A DNA stretch of 64,000 nt from Chloroflexota bacterium (GTDB lineage: Bacteria > Chloroflexota > Anaerolineae > UBA2200): contig JAUWJD010000004.1 of assembly GCA_030607875.1 (NCBI GenBank), positions 1 through 64,000 of the forward strand. The letters run 5' to 3'. A program made the position numbers and the translations under genes. The notes below the pieces were generated by a model. That model searched no databases. It was given only the letters and a program-made list of their open reading frames with translations, and had not been told where the DNA came from. Shown here one piece after another: positions 37,662 to 47,542 of the stretch (position 1 is the first letter of the stretch; each line of letters starts with the position of its first letter).

Positions 37662-39767
37662 ATGATCCCAAAACGCAACGATCCAATCGATGACTATCCA
37701 GACAGCTCCGAAGGACGCCCCCCCTGGGCCAGCACGGGCCTCTGGCTAACACTGCAGCGTTTCGCTGGATGGGTCGCACAGCACGAACTGTGGATCCTGG
37801 CGGCCGCTGCGCCTTTCCTCCTCTTTCCCAGCCGCTGGACCGTCCTGGCCTTCTCCGTGATCGTCGCTTCCTGGCTTTGCCGCTGGATCGCCCAGGGAAG
37901 GCTCAGCGTACCGACGCCAGGAGATGCGCCCATCGCCCTGCTGCTGTTCACGACCGCGATCGGCCTCTACGCCTCGGTGGATCCATCTTCGAGCCTTGCG
38001 GGCCTGTGGCGCATCGTGCTGGGCGTGGCAGTCTTTTACGGCCTGGCCCACGGGCTGCGGAGTGAGGCACGGCGGCGATGGCTGCCCATAGTCCTGATCT
38101 TCTGCAGCCTGGCACTGGCACTGGTCACCCTGATAGGCACAGAATGGGCCAGCGTGCGATTGTTGCGCCTGCCCCAGATATACGAGCATCTTCCCAGATG
38201 GATTCGGGACATCCAGGATCAGAACGCCTTTCACCCACGGATCATGGGCATGGCGCTGGCAACATGGTTGCCCATCCCCCTCGCTCTGCTGCTGTTCAGC
38301 CGCAACAAGCGTCAGCGTGCATGGGCGGGCCTGGCGGTTTTGGTCATGGGCTTGACCCTCTTGCTCACCCAATCCCTGCAGGCCACCGTCGGAGTTGCGT
38401 GCGCCGTGTTGTTCCTGGCCGTGTGCTGGAATCGCCGGTTCCTGCTGACTGTGCCGCTCTTGCTGGGGGCCTTGCTGTTGGGTCTCAGGATGTATGGTCC
38501 CCAGCAGGCCGCCAAGGCCCTTCTGTCCCTGGACCATCCCCTCGGCATTGCGGTGGTTCTGCGGCTGGACATGTGGAGCCGCGCGCTCGCTATGATTCAC
38601 GACATGCCCTATACCGGCATCGGACTGGACACCTTCCCGGTGATCCAGAGCCAGTTCTACCCCGGCGTGATGATCGGCCCGGAGCCGCACGCTCACAACC
38701 TGTTCCTGCAGCTCGCTTTGGACCTGGGCCTGCCGGGCCTCTTTGCTTTCCTGTGGCTCCTTGTCAGCCTCGGCTATGCAGCGTTCAACGCATACCGCAA
38801 GTGCAGTGAGCCAGATACGCGCGCCCTTCTGCTGGGTGCGGTTGGCGGTGCTGTGTCCTACGTGGCTTCAGGGCTGCTGGATACCATCTGGACGGCCAAG
38901 CCCTCCGTCCTGCTTTGGTTCATCCTGGGCCTTTTCGCTGCAGTGTCTGCAGCCGTCGCTCGCTCCGACGAGCCCCGCGCGTCGCGGAGGTTGCCGGCAT
39001 GGGTGCACCGAACCACTCCTCTGTTTCTGCTGTTGGTTCTTCTGATCCCTGGCCTCTTGGTCACTCGTGCTGGCCCCGCTCTCAACCTGGCCACCGTTCG
39101 GGCCCACAAGCTCCTGCTCTCCGCCCAAGCGGGCCAGGGTCCTTCACGCCAGGCTCTTTCGTCGCTGGCTGAAGAACTCACCGAGGTCGCACGCGTGGAT
39201 GTGGACAATGCTCATGTCCACAGCTTGTTGGGCCGCGTTCTTGCCTGGCAGGGCGAGTACGCAGCCGCCATCGAGGCCTTTCACACACGGGTGCAGATTG
39301 ACGGTAAGAACGCAACCGCGCGTTACGACCCTTCTGAGAGCCTGCGCCGGCGCCTGCTGGCCCAGGGGGGACCGGATCAGTGGGAGGACACCGTGCGAAT
39401 CTACTCGCAGTGGACCAGCCGCTTCCCGCAACGCGCAGAGCACTATGTGCTGATCGCGCTAGTACGGGACCGACATCAGGACAACCCCCGAGGCGCTGCT
39501 GCGGTTCTGAATTCAGGAATAGAGCGCGGAGCAGAGCCCCAGGGGCTTCTCCTATATTACCTGGAGACTATGCAAAAACCAGCCGAAGCGGCTGTTTCTC
39601 GCATAGTCTCTCGACTTCATTCGGATAAGAACACCCTCCTGACAGAACCCCGCACGACTGCCACTCTGCACGTCCATGGCTTCCAGCAACGCCAATCATT
39701 TTCCACCTTCCTGCTACCAAAAAGCTACCCTTTGTTTATGCTTATATGCTATACTATCGCAAAGTAA
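37662..39767 (+). CDS. O-antigen ligase/polymerase (Wzy/WaaL)-like membrane protein with TPR-like C-terminus
   Basis: Many TM helices; TGIGLDTFPVIQSQFYPGVMIGPEPHAHNLFLQLALDLGLPGLFAFLWLL. Confidence 0.85.
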   Translation: MIPKRNDPIDDYPDSSEGRPPWASTGLWLTLQRFAGWVAQHELWILAAAAPFLLFPSRWTVLAFSVIVASWLCRWIAQGRLSVPTPGDAPIALLLFTTAIGLYASVDPSSSLAGLWRIVLGVAVFYGLAHGLRSEARRRWLPIVLIFCSLALALVTLIGTEWASVRLLRLPQIYEHLPRWIRDIQDQNAFHPRIMGMALATWLPIPLALLLFSRNKRQRAWAGLAVLVMGLTLLLTQSLQATVGVACAVLFLAVCWNRRFLLTVPLLLGALLLGLRMYGPQQAAKALLSLDHPLGIAVVLRLDMWSRALAMIHDMPYTGIGLDTFPVIQSQFYPGVMIGPEPHAHNLFLQLALDLGLPGLFAFLWLLVSLGYAAFNAYRKCSEPDTRALLLGAVGGAVSYVASGLLDTIWTAKPSVLLWFILGLFAAVSAAVARSDEPRASRRLPAWVHRTTPLFLLLVLLIPGLLVTRAGPALNLATVRAHKLLLSAQAGQGPSRQALSSLAEELTEVARVDVDNAHVHSLLGRVLAWQGEYAAAIEAFHTRVQIDGKNATARYDPSESLRRRLLAQGGPDQWEDTVRIYSQWTSRFPQRAEHYVLIALVRDRHQDNPRGAAAVLNSGIERGAEPQGLLLYYLETMQKPAEAAVSRIVSRLHSDKNTLLTEPRTTATLHVHGFQQRQSFSTFLLPKSYPLFMLICYTIAK

Positions 39768-39894
39768 TCTCGGCGATGCGTCCATCCGACGAGTCATGAT
39801 CTATGTCAGCAAGATTGAAACACGATTTCCGGACACTGGCTCCGGTCTAGAACGCCGAGAAGGGATTCGGCATACATTTACAGGAGGTCAAAGC

Positions 39895-42261
39895 ATGAGA
39901 CTGAGCAAGACTGTTCTGATTGTGATGGTCCTTTTAGCGCTGCTGGTGTCATTTGGCGCCGGCAACCTGACGGCGCAGCCAACTGCGCAGCAGGGTTCGG
40001 ACAGCAGGTTGACCGGGTTCCCGGATTCGACGCCCTACACAGATCCGGTCACAGGCGGGTTCTTCCCCAACAGCGGCAAGTTCATCAACGTCACCCGTGG
40101 CCTGGCCAGCCTTGGCGACGTCGGCGAGGGTCAGAGGGTCTTTAACCTGTCCCTTGCCATCCCCGCTAGCCTGACCGCCTTCGAACTGGAGGTCTTTGAT
40201 GGTGACATGGGTGGCAAGTGGGACCGGCTTCCGACAGGCACTCCCGATCAGCTCACCTTCCGCCTGTACGCTGATCCCCTGCTCACGGGGGCGTCTGACG
40301 TACAGCTGTACCCCGAGTGGGCTGCCACGTCGATGCTGGACGACGATTGGTGCACCTTGAACGAAAGCGGTGACTGTGAGGCAGGGGCCTTGATTACCCA
40401 GCACGATGCGGCCTACAATGAAGATGAAGACACCTACTACTACCACCTCATCGCCACCTGGAACACCATCGACAACACCGATGAGCAGAACGTGTTCAAG
40501 GTGCGCGTGCGAGGCACGCCCTTCCTGCTGGCAGGCAGCACCATCGGCTTCGAGGGCTTTGGCTGCAATCTGGAGCACCCCTTGTGCACGCCCGACTTTC
40601 TCTGGTACAGCGCCTACGACGGCATCTTCGAGTTCGATTTCGTGGTGCCAGTCCTCGGCCCACCGCACCCGCTGGGCGTGATTGAGCTCTACGATGGCGA
40701 CTTTGACCTGGTGCCCGACACGGACGATTTCAACTCACTGTCGGACCCCTCGTGCCGAGGAGCTGCCGCTGATCCGGATGGCCCGGGGCCCAAGGTCCCT
40801 GATCCGCTGAACGGACCGTGGTACACCGTGCTCGATCCGGCTACAGGCTTGCCAAGCTGCGGCTTCCCGCCCTTCCAGACCTCTCCGGACACCTGGGTCG
40901 AGGGCGCCAACACTGGCAACCCTCCAGACGACCAGCCGTGGCCTCTCTTCCTGTGGGAACCGGACATCTGGTACGAGGTCATAGGCCCGAACAACGAGAC
41001 GGCGGCGAACCATAACGTGTCCGGAAACCAGGAGTGGGAGCTGTTCCGCATCGGACTGACCGGGGCTCCGGACGAGGACGCAACGATGTCCTCCTTGCCG
41101 GCCGGCGCCTACCGCTGGCGCATTCAGGGCGTGGATGCACTGAACACGCTGTTCGTGCACCTGAAATACAACCTCTTGCCCTCGCTACCCAAGCTGGGCA
41201 ACACGGTATGGTTCGACAAAGACCGGGACGGGTACTGGGATGCGACGCCAGAGGAGCCCGGCATTGTTGGCGTAGTGCTCAACCTGTACGTCGACGTGGA
41301 CGGGGACGGACAGCTAGACCTTGATGGCCGTACTCCCGATCAGCTCATAGACAGCACGTCCACCGGTGCAGACGGGCAGTACTGGTTCTACGACATCCCC
41401 ATCGGCGTGGTCAACACCTACTGGCTGGTTGAAGTCGCTCCGGAGAACTTTTATGCGGGTGGCCCGCTTGAAACCCTAGCGCCGACGATAGACCGCTCCA
41501 CCGTAGCGGGTGATCATTACAACCGCTCGTCGCCATGGGCAGTGACCATGCCTCCGACTAACGTCGACTACATCGTGGCTGACTTTGGATATGTCGATCA
41601 GGGTGATTTCTGTGTCTGGGATCCGGACGATCCTGATAACGGGGCCACCGGCGGTTGGTGGATCAACTCGGATGCGGAAGGCAACCCGCAATCGGTCACC
41701 ATCCGCACCACGCTGGCCCGCACTTTCGCGGACACGGCCTACGGCACCAACGCGCACCTCACAGGCTGGCCAGGACAGGGGCGCAGGTTCAAGCACATCT
41801 GGACCTCTGACAATCTAGAGATGGAGCTGCTGAACGGCAATGGCGAGGTTGTCATGGAGTTCGGCATAGACTTGCTCGAGCGCACAGACGACCCCAACTT
41901 CCCATCGGGCGTTGCAACGGCGGGCGTCACTGGCGGCGATGGCTACCTTGCGGTCGGTGATCTCGCTCACGTACTGAACTACGAAACATCTATGAGCCTG
42001 AATGTCAACGACTCTGGGTGCTTTGACCCAACCACCTCACCGGAGGTAACCGTAGACCCAGAAACCGGAGAATACACCTCCGAGGCTTGTCCGGCGTGGT
42101 TTTGGGACACCTGGTATGAGATCACGATTGACCTTGCGGCCTTTGGCGATTCTGGCTTTGGTGATGCGATTGTGACGACACTGCATTCAAGCCCGAGCAA
42201 GACCGGTGAGGAAAAGCCCGACATTGATCCCTGCCCGCCTGATTGGCGCGATTGGCTATAA
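39895..42261 (+). CDS. Secreted surface protein with SdrD B-like (Cna-B-like) domain
   Basis: RBS AGGAGG at about 39882, signal peptide MRLSKTVLIVMVLLALLVSFGAGNLTAQ; LGNTVWFDKDRDGYWDATPEEPGIVGVVLNLYVDVDGDG...GADGQYWFYDIPIG. Confidence 0.82.
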   Translation: MRLSKTVLIVMVLLALLVSFGAGNLTAQPTAQQGSDSRLTGFPDSTPYTDPVTGGFFPNSGKFINVTRGLASLGDVGEGQRVFNLSLAIPASLTAFELEVFDGDMGGKWDRLPTGTPDQLTFRLYADPLLTGASDVQLYPEWAATSMLDDDWCTLNESGDCEAGALITQHDAAYNEDEDTYYYHLIATWNTIDNTDEQNVFKVRVRGTPFLLAGSTIGFEGFGCNLEHPLCTPDFLWYSAYDGIFEFDFVVPVLGPPHPLGVIELYDGDFDLVPDTDDFNSLSDPSCRGAAADPDGPGPKVPDPLNGPWYTVLDPATGLPSCGFPPFQTSPDTWVEGANTGNPPDDQPWPLFLWEPDIWYEVIGPNNETAANHNVSGNQEWELFRIGLTGAPDEDATMSSLPAGAYRWRIQGVDALNTLFVHLKYNLLPSLPKLGNTVWFDKDRDGYWDATPEEPGIVGVVLNLYVDVDGDGQLDLDGRTPDQLIDSTSTGADGQYWFYDIPIGVVNTYWLVEVAPENFYAGGPLETLAPTIDRSTVAGDHYNRSSPWAVTMPPTNVDYIVADFGYVDQGDFCVWDPDDPDNGATGGWWINSDAEGNPQSVTIRTTLARTFADTAYGTNAHLTGWPGQGRRFKHIWTSDNLEMELLNGNGEVVMEFGIDLLERTDDPNFPSGVATAGVTGGDGYLAVGDLAHVLNYETSMSLNVNDSGCFDPTTSPEVTVDPETGEYTSEACPAWFWDTWYEITIDLAAFGDSGFGDAIVTTLHSSPSKTGEEKPDIDPCPPDWRDWL

Positions 42262-42400
42262 TAGAGCGAAGCAGGATCTGTATCGTCGCCGAAAAAGCCG
42301 GGAAGGCACGCTAGCAGCTTTCAGATTAGGGCAGTCGCTTTTGCGCAGGTCAAGGATCTAGTACGGGGCTGCTGGACTTGCCGCGCTCTGCAAACATCAT

Positions 42401-42442
42401 GCAACGGGCAGGCTTGAATCTAGATTTGAGCCTGCCCGTTGC
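42401..42442. terminator. Long near-perfect inverted repeat between the surface-protein gene and the RiPP cluster (terminator or processing hairpin)
   Basis: GCAACGGGCAGGCT-TGAATCTAGATTTG-AGCCTGCCCGTTGC: 14-bp perfect stem with inner AATCT/AGATT; no T-tract follows. Confidence 0.6.
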
Positions 42443-42638
42443 ATTAGCTCTCAGTGCACTGTTCACAACCAAGTCACGTTGTCTGTTTCAGGAATTGACA
42501 AAGCCCGGGCTTCCAGCTAGAATTCGGCAGCATCGGCACAGGCCGATGTGGTGCTTGGCTTGCTTCTCCAATGGCTGCACGATCCAGTGAGTGCGTCACC
42601 TTGGTGGCGAGCGACACAATGGCGAAATCGAGACAGTG

Positions 42639-42920
42639 ATGGCAACCCTTGAGTCAACAATCCGGCTTCCCAGAGATGTCCTGTTTCGCGACCTGGGTGG
42701 CGAGGCGGTGCTGCTGAACCTGGAAAACGGCAAATACTACGGGCTGGACGACGTCGGCACTCGCATGTGGTCCTTGCTCGCCGAGCATGGCCGGGTAGAG
42801 CGGGCCTATCAGGCTCTGCTAGGCGAGTACGACGTGGATGAGGAACAGCTCCTCCGGGATCTGCTGCGATTGATCGATGAGCTGGCACACAATGGATTGC
42901 TTCAAGTTAACGAGACATAG
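42639..42920 (+). CDS. PqqD family protein (RiPP recognition element, lasso B1-like)
   Basis: IRLPRDVLFRDLGGEAVLLNLENGKYYGLDDVGTRMWSLLAEHGRVERAYQALLGEYDVDEEQLLRDLLRLIDELAHNGLL. Confidence 0.92.
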   Translation: MATLESTIRLPRDVLFRDLGGEAVLLNLENGKYYGLDDVGTRMWSLLAEHGRVERAYQALLGEYDVDEEQLLRDLLRLIDELAHNGLLQVNET

Positions 42921-43356
42921 GCTGCGCACGGTGCTTACCCTCTCACCGCACGACTGGTGGATGCTGGTCCAGACATGGACCCTGCTGCTGGCCGTTGATC
43001 TGGGCCTGCGCGTCCTGCCGTTGCGAAGGGTGCAGGCACTGCTTTCGCTGAGACACAAGGATGCCAGGTATCCCTACCCTGCCGAATTGTCTGCTGTCAC
43101 TCAACACTTGTGGAGGCTGGTTGACATTGCCGCGCGCCATCACCTGTACCGCATGACTTGCCTGCGGCGTTCGGTGGTGCTACAATGGTTGCTGAGAAGG
43201 CGTGGCATTCCTGCCGATCTGCGGATTGGCGTTCGCAAGGAATCGGAGGTCCTGCGTGCACATGCCTGGCTGGAGGTTCAAGCCAAGCCCATTGGCGATC
43301 CAGAGACCATCGCCGCGTGCTATGCGCCCTTGGTAACCTGGGAGGCCGACCGATGA
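42877..43356 (+). CDS. Lasso peptide biosynthesis B2 protein (transglutaminase-like leader protease)
   Basis: MTCLRRSVVLQWLLRRRGIPADLRIGVRKESEVLRAHAWLEV (Cys and His of the B2 fold). Confidence 0.9.
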   Translation: MSWHTMDCFKLTRHRLRTVLTLSPHDWWMLVQTWTLLLAVDLGLRVLPLRRVQALLSLRHKDARYPYPAELSAVTQHLWRLVDIAARHHLYRMTCLRRSVVLQWLLRRRGIPADLRIGVRKESEVLRAHAWLEVQAKPIGDPETIAACYAPLVTWEADR

Positions 43357-45329
43357 GCGGCATCTGTGGTATCGTCAAGCTAGATGGTGCGCGGGTTGAA
43401 CCGCAGTTGCTGCGCAAAATGGCGGATGGGGCGGCCTATCGTGGACCGGATGGGATCCGGCACTGGGTGCAAGGGCCTGCTGGGTTTGCCCATCTAGCCT
43501 TTCACACCACTCCCGAATCTGCGCGTGAGCGCCAGCCCCTCCTGAGCGATGATGGCCGCTATTGTCTCGTCACGGATGCCCGCATCGACAACCGCGATGA
43601 CCTTATCCCTTTGCTTTATGCCAAGGGTCTTCTGAAATCGAAGTTGCCGACAGACGCGGACATCATCTTCGCTGCGTATAGCCAATGGGGCGAAGATTGC
43701 GCTCAGTATCTCATTGGCGACTATGCCTTTGCGCTATGGAACGCGCCGAACCAGCGGTTGTTCGCGGCCCGCGACGTCATGGGGATCCGACAACTGTACT
43801 ACACTGTACGCGATGGTACCCTGTACTTCGCTACGACTATCGGCAGTCTCATCGCCGCCCTTCCCAGCCGGCCCGCACTGAACGGACCGTTCGTAGAGGA
43901 CTTTTTGCGTTGTCGGTGGAACAGATGGGTACACGAGACGGTGTATGCGGGCATCTACCGTTTGCCGCCTGCACATTCCCTGGTGAGCACTGAGAAGGAA
44001 GTGCGGCTGCGGCAGTACTACACGCTGGGGTCTCGGCCCCCGCCCGCGTATCAGACGGACGAAGAGTGGATCCTGGCCTTTCGCGAGCTATTGAACAAGG
44101 TCCTGGTAGCACAGTTGCGCAGCCAGACTCCGGTCGGTATCCTGGTCAGCGGCGGCCTGGATTCGTCCGCAGTTGCCAGCGTCGCTCATGATATCAGCCA
44201 ACGGCGCGAAGTACCAATGATCAAACTCATCACCTGTCTGTTTGACCATACACCAAGCGCCGATGAACGGGAGTTCTTCCACGAGGTGGAAGCTTACTGT
44301 CCCGACTTTGAATCCCACACCTTTCTGGGTGACGAGCTGTGGGGTTTTCGCGATGTCGGTGCGGAAAGCGGTTATCCCCTGGACGAGCCGGACATTTATG
44401 TACTGCGAGCGCAAACAATGGCGCTCTTTGGCGCAGTTGCCAGCAGTGGCTGCCGCGTGGCGTTGAGCGGAGACTGGGCCAATGGCACCTTGGGCGACGC
44501 GGTTTATGCCACCCCCCGTGCACTGAGAGCAGTTGATCTGAGGACACTGCCATCTGAGATCAAACACTTTAAGAGATTCAGCAAGGAAAGCTGGGTCAGG
44601 CTGTTGTTGAGAGCCTACGCGCCGGAGACTCTGCTGCGCCTGTACCGCAAAGTCATCGATCCCAAGCGCGGGTTATTCGGTCCTTCGCCTACGCCCTGGG
44701 TCCGGCCGTTGGATGATAGTCTCAACCAACGGCAGACAGGTGCCAGGAGTACCAGGCTTCACCGCCCGGATGGACTATCGATTTCCGGAGAGGCCATCCT
44801 GCAGTGGTCAACGCGCGCCTATGACTTTGCCCGGGTGAGTGCGGTAGATGTGAGCACCGCGTTCGCGGGCATTGAGTGGCGGCTGCCGTACCTCGATCGC
44901 CGCATTGTGGAGTTCGCCTTGCGCATGCCGCAGCACATGGCCTGCTCCAATGGCATGAACCGAGTTATTCTACGGCAGAGCATGCGCGGTTCGCTCCCCG
45001 AAAGCGTGCGTTTGCGCATGGATAAGCCCGGCTTGGTGGAACTCGTCTACCGTGGTTTTGAACGTGAGAGAAATCGTGTAGAATGTCTACTAAATGAGCC
45101 GCGTCTCGCAACGTTGGGTTTTATTGATGGTGCGACGCTCCGTGACGAGGTTCACAGGCTGTGGCCAGAAGGAGACAGCAACGATTATCGATTTCGACAT
45201 TGCCTTCCCAGCCTGCTTATGGAGGCCTGGTTGCGCCATGCTTTCCCAACGGTAGATGACATTACTGTTGGCTGTAACGGGTACAATGGCGTTGCGAACC
45301 AGCTATGGAACGAAGGAGGGACATCATGA
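43353..45329 (+). CDS. Asparagine-synthase-like protein (lasso cyclase type)
   Basis: MSGICGIVKLDG, AYRGPDG, PVGILVSGGLDSSAVASVAHDIS. Confidence 0.9.
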   Translation: MSGICGIVKLDGARVEPQLLRKMADGAAYRGPDGIRHWVQGPAGFAHLAFHTTPESARERQPLLSDDGRYCLVTDARIDNRDDLIPLLYAKGLLKSKLPTDADIIFAAYSQWGEDCAQYLIGDYAFALWNAPNQRLFAARDVMGIRQLYYTVRDGTLYFATTIGSLIAALPSRPALNGPFVEDFLRCRWNRWVHETVYAGIYRLPPAHSLVSTEKEVRLRQYYTLGSRPPPAYQTDEEWILAFRELLNKVLVAQLRSQTPVGILVSGGLDSSAVASVAHDISQRREVPMIKLITCLFDHTPSADEREFFHEVEAYCPDFESHTFLGDELWGFRDVGAESGYPLDEPDIYVLRAQTMALFGAVASSGCRVALSGDWANGTLGDAVYATPRALRAVDLRTLPSEIKHFKRFSKESWVRLLLRAYAPETLLRLYRKVIDPKRGLFGPSPTPWVRPLDDSLNQRQTGARSTRLHRPDGLSISGEAILQWSTRAYDFARVSAVDVSTAFAGIEWRLPYLDRRIVEFALRMPQHMACSNGMNRVILRQSMRGSLPESVRLRMDKPGLVELVYRGFERERNRVECLLNEPRLATLGFIDGATLRDEVHRLWPEGDSNDYRFRHCLPSLLMEAWLRHAFPTVDDITVGCNGYNGVANQLWNEGGTS

Positions 45330-45502
45330 GAGAGCCAGAGCGTCCGCTGGACCAAGAGACTGGGCAAGAACCTGAGCCAAAGTCAAGACTGCCGTATGCG
45401 CCGCCGAAGCTTCACGAATACGGACAGCTCTCAGAGTTGGTTCAGTACGCACCGTCCGAATATCCAAACGAAGCGATTGCCGGGTCTTGGTCTACGTTCT
45501 GA
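45326..45502 (+). CDS. Candidate lasso peptide precursor (58 aa)
   Basis: GGAGG RBS, ATGA overlap with the cyclase; leader YAPPKLHEYGQLSEL fits YxxPxLxxxG; candidate core YAPSEYPNEAIAGSWSTF. Confidence 0.75.
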   Translation: MREPERPLDQETGQEPEPKSRLPYAPPKLHEYGQLSELVQYAPSEYPNEAIAGSWSTF

Positions 45503-45524
45503 CATACCTCTTGTCTGTGCGTAG

Positions 45525-46508
45525 ATGAAATCGGAGTCTCTGCGGCGCGAGCCAGCACAGAACATCGTAGGCCTGAGTGCCTGTGTTCAGGACTGCAGCC
45601 TGCAATTGACATACCGGCAGACCGAGAGTGCGGTGAAGCGACTGGCAGCCCGGTTCATCGCGGCCTTTGGTCGCAGTGAGCTGGGGGGGTTTTGCTACAT
45701 GGCGATTCCTCGAGGCGGCCTATTCGTTTTAGGTATGCTGTCATACGTGCTCGACCTGAGTCGTGAAAGCTTGCTGCCACCGCCTCCCGATCTCCCCCTG
45801 GTGGTGGTTGACGACTGTTGCTTCTCCGGAGCGCGTTTCCACCACGTGCTGCAACTGGTTGAGAACGAGCAGGTCATCTTCGCTCATCTCTATTCTCATC
45901 CCGATTTGCGCGCGGCCATCGAGCATCAGGAGCCCCGAGTGGTTGCCTGCCTGGCAGCGCACGACCTGCGTGACCTGGCTCGGGAACGCTACCCCAATGA
46001 AGAAGAGTACCGTGCCTGGCAGGAGCGCTGGCGCCAGCGGCTGCCAGGTTCACGCTATTGGATTGGCCTGCCGGAGCTCGTTATCTTCCCGTGGAACGAG
46101 CCGGACCGTCCTGTCTGGAACCCACTCACAGAGGAGTTGGAAGACAACTGGCGGTTGACGGCGCCGGACCGCTGTCTCAAGAACTGGGCTCGCCTGGGGG
46201 CACCACCAAGCACAGAAGCGCAGCCAACCCTGCGCAGCCCAGATGCAGTTGCCTTCAGTGTGGGTAACGGCAAGGTCATCCTCTGTGACCTGCAAACCGA
46301 ACAAGTATACGGCCTGGAGGACGTTGCCGCCGACATGTGGCGCGCCCTGACTGCGTATGGCGACCTGGATGTGGCTGCCGAATACTTGCTGAGCCAGTAC
46401 GAGGTGGACCAGACCAGACTGCGCAAGGATTTGAGAGCATTTGCGGACCATTTGCTGGCCAAGGGACTGTTAGAGCGAGTGCATGAGCCAGGCAACAGCA
46501 AGCCCTAA
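45525..46508 (+). CDS. Phosphoribosyltransferase-PqqD fusion protein
   Basis: N-terminal PRTase features (YMAIPRGGLFVLGMLS and PRPP-loop-like LVVVDDCCFSGARF); C-terminal PqqD (VILCDLQTEQVYGLEDVAADMWRALTAYGDLDVAAEYLLSQYEVDQTRLRKDL). Confidence 0.82.
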   Translation: MKSESLRREPAQNIVGLSACVQDCSLQLTYRQTESAVKRLAARFIAAFGRSELGGFCYMAIPRGGLFVLGMLSYVLDLSRESLLPPPPDLPLVVVDDCCFSGARFHHVLQLVENEQVIFAHLYSHPDLRAAIEHQEPRVVACLAAHDLRDLARERYPNEEEYRAWQERWRQRLPGSRYWIGLPELVIFPWNEPDRPVWNPLTEELEDNWRLTAPDRCLKNWARLGAPPSTEAQPTLRSPDAVAFSVGNGKVILCDLQTEQVYGLEDVAADMWRALTAYGDLDVAAEYLLSQYEVDQTRLRKDLRAFADHLLAKGLLERVHEPGNSKP

Positions 46509-47502
46509 GCCAGAGAATGGCACGTTTCCACCTGCCTCGGCGACCTACCGTATCTTCGGTCTCACCCTGGCTAGCGACTTCCCCTTCGCCAACCGGCTTG
46601 CACCAGGTCTCGGTGTCCCCGACCTGACCTTCACCTGCGTCACCGCAGCCCCACTCCCCAGCAGCTGGGAGCAGGCCACGCCCGCCTACACGAGTTCCTA
46701 CCGTACTGACGACGGCGAGAGCATCTTCTACCTCTACCAGTTGGACGCCTGCGACGTGCTGCGCTTCACCCGCGTTGCTGACTTCTACCTCTGGCCTGAC
46801 CGCATTATCTGCCACCTGCTGGATCCCGACTACGAGTATCTCGTGGAGATCCGCTTGCTCGGGCCGGTGCTCTCCTTCTGGCTGGAGCGCCAAGGGGTCC
46901 CTGCTCTCCACGCCTCGGCCGTTGTGGTGGAGGATCGCGCCGCAGCATTCCTTTCCAGCAACAGCGGTGGTAAGAGCGTGCTGGCGGCCATGTTGATGCA
47001 GGCTGGCTACCCACTGCTCACCGATGACATCCTCCCCGTGGAGCAGAGCCACGGCGCGTTCCTCGGCCGACCTGGCTATCCCCAGATGCGCCTCTGGCCC
47101 GACGAAGCCCATTACTTCCTGGGCCGCTACCAGGATCTGGAGCTCGTACATCCCTCGTACTCCAAGCGTCGCGTCCCTGTGGGCCCTCCCGCCTTTGGCA
47201 CCTTCTGCCCTGAATCGAAGCCCCTGGCTTGCCTATACCTGCCGCAGAGGCGTAGTGCGGCAGAGGGGGATACGGAGATCGAGATCACGCCCGTCTCACG
47301 CCGGGATGCGCTGATCGAACTGGTCCGCCACTCCTTTGCGGCATCGATCGTGGAGCAGTTGGGACTACAACAGCAGCGCCTGGATCTATTCGCCCAGATG
47401 GTGCGGCTGGTCCCCGTGCGCCGGCTCGTCTACCCTTCCGGTTTCGAACACCTGGCCCTCGTGCGGGAGGCGATACTCCAGGATTTGGAGACGCTGTCCT
47501 AG
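46483..47502 (+). CDS. HPr kinase/phosphorylase-like protein (RiPP-associated kinase type)
   Basis: ASATYRIFGLTLASDFPF..., HASAVVVEDRAAAFLSSNSGGKSVLAAMLMQAGYPLLTDDILPV. Confidence 0.82.
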   Translation: MSQATASPKPENGTFPPASATYRIFGLTLASDFPFANRLAPGLGVPDLTFTCVTAAPLPSSWEQATPAYTSSYRTDDGESIFYLYQLDACDVLRFTRVADFYLWPDRIICHLLDPDYEYLVEIRLLGPVLSFWLERQGVPALHASAVVVEDRAAAFLSSNSGGKSVLAAMLMQAGYPLLTDDILPVEQSHGAFLGRPGYPQMRLWPDEAHYFLGRYQDLELVHPSYSKRRVPVGPPAFGTFCPESKPLACLYLPQRRSAAEGDTEIEITPVSRRDALIELVRHSFAASIVEQLGLQQQRLDLFAQMVRLVPVRRLVYPSGFEHLALVREAILQDLETLS

Positions 47503-47542
47503 CCACACACAGCGCTACGCCGGGTCAGTAGCACACCACTCA

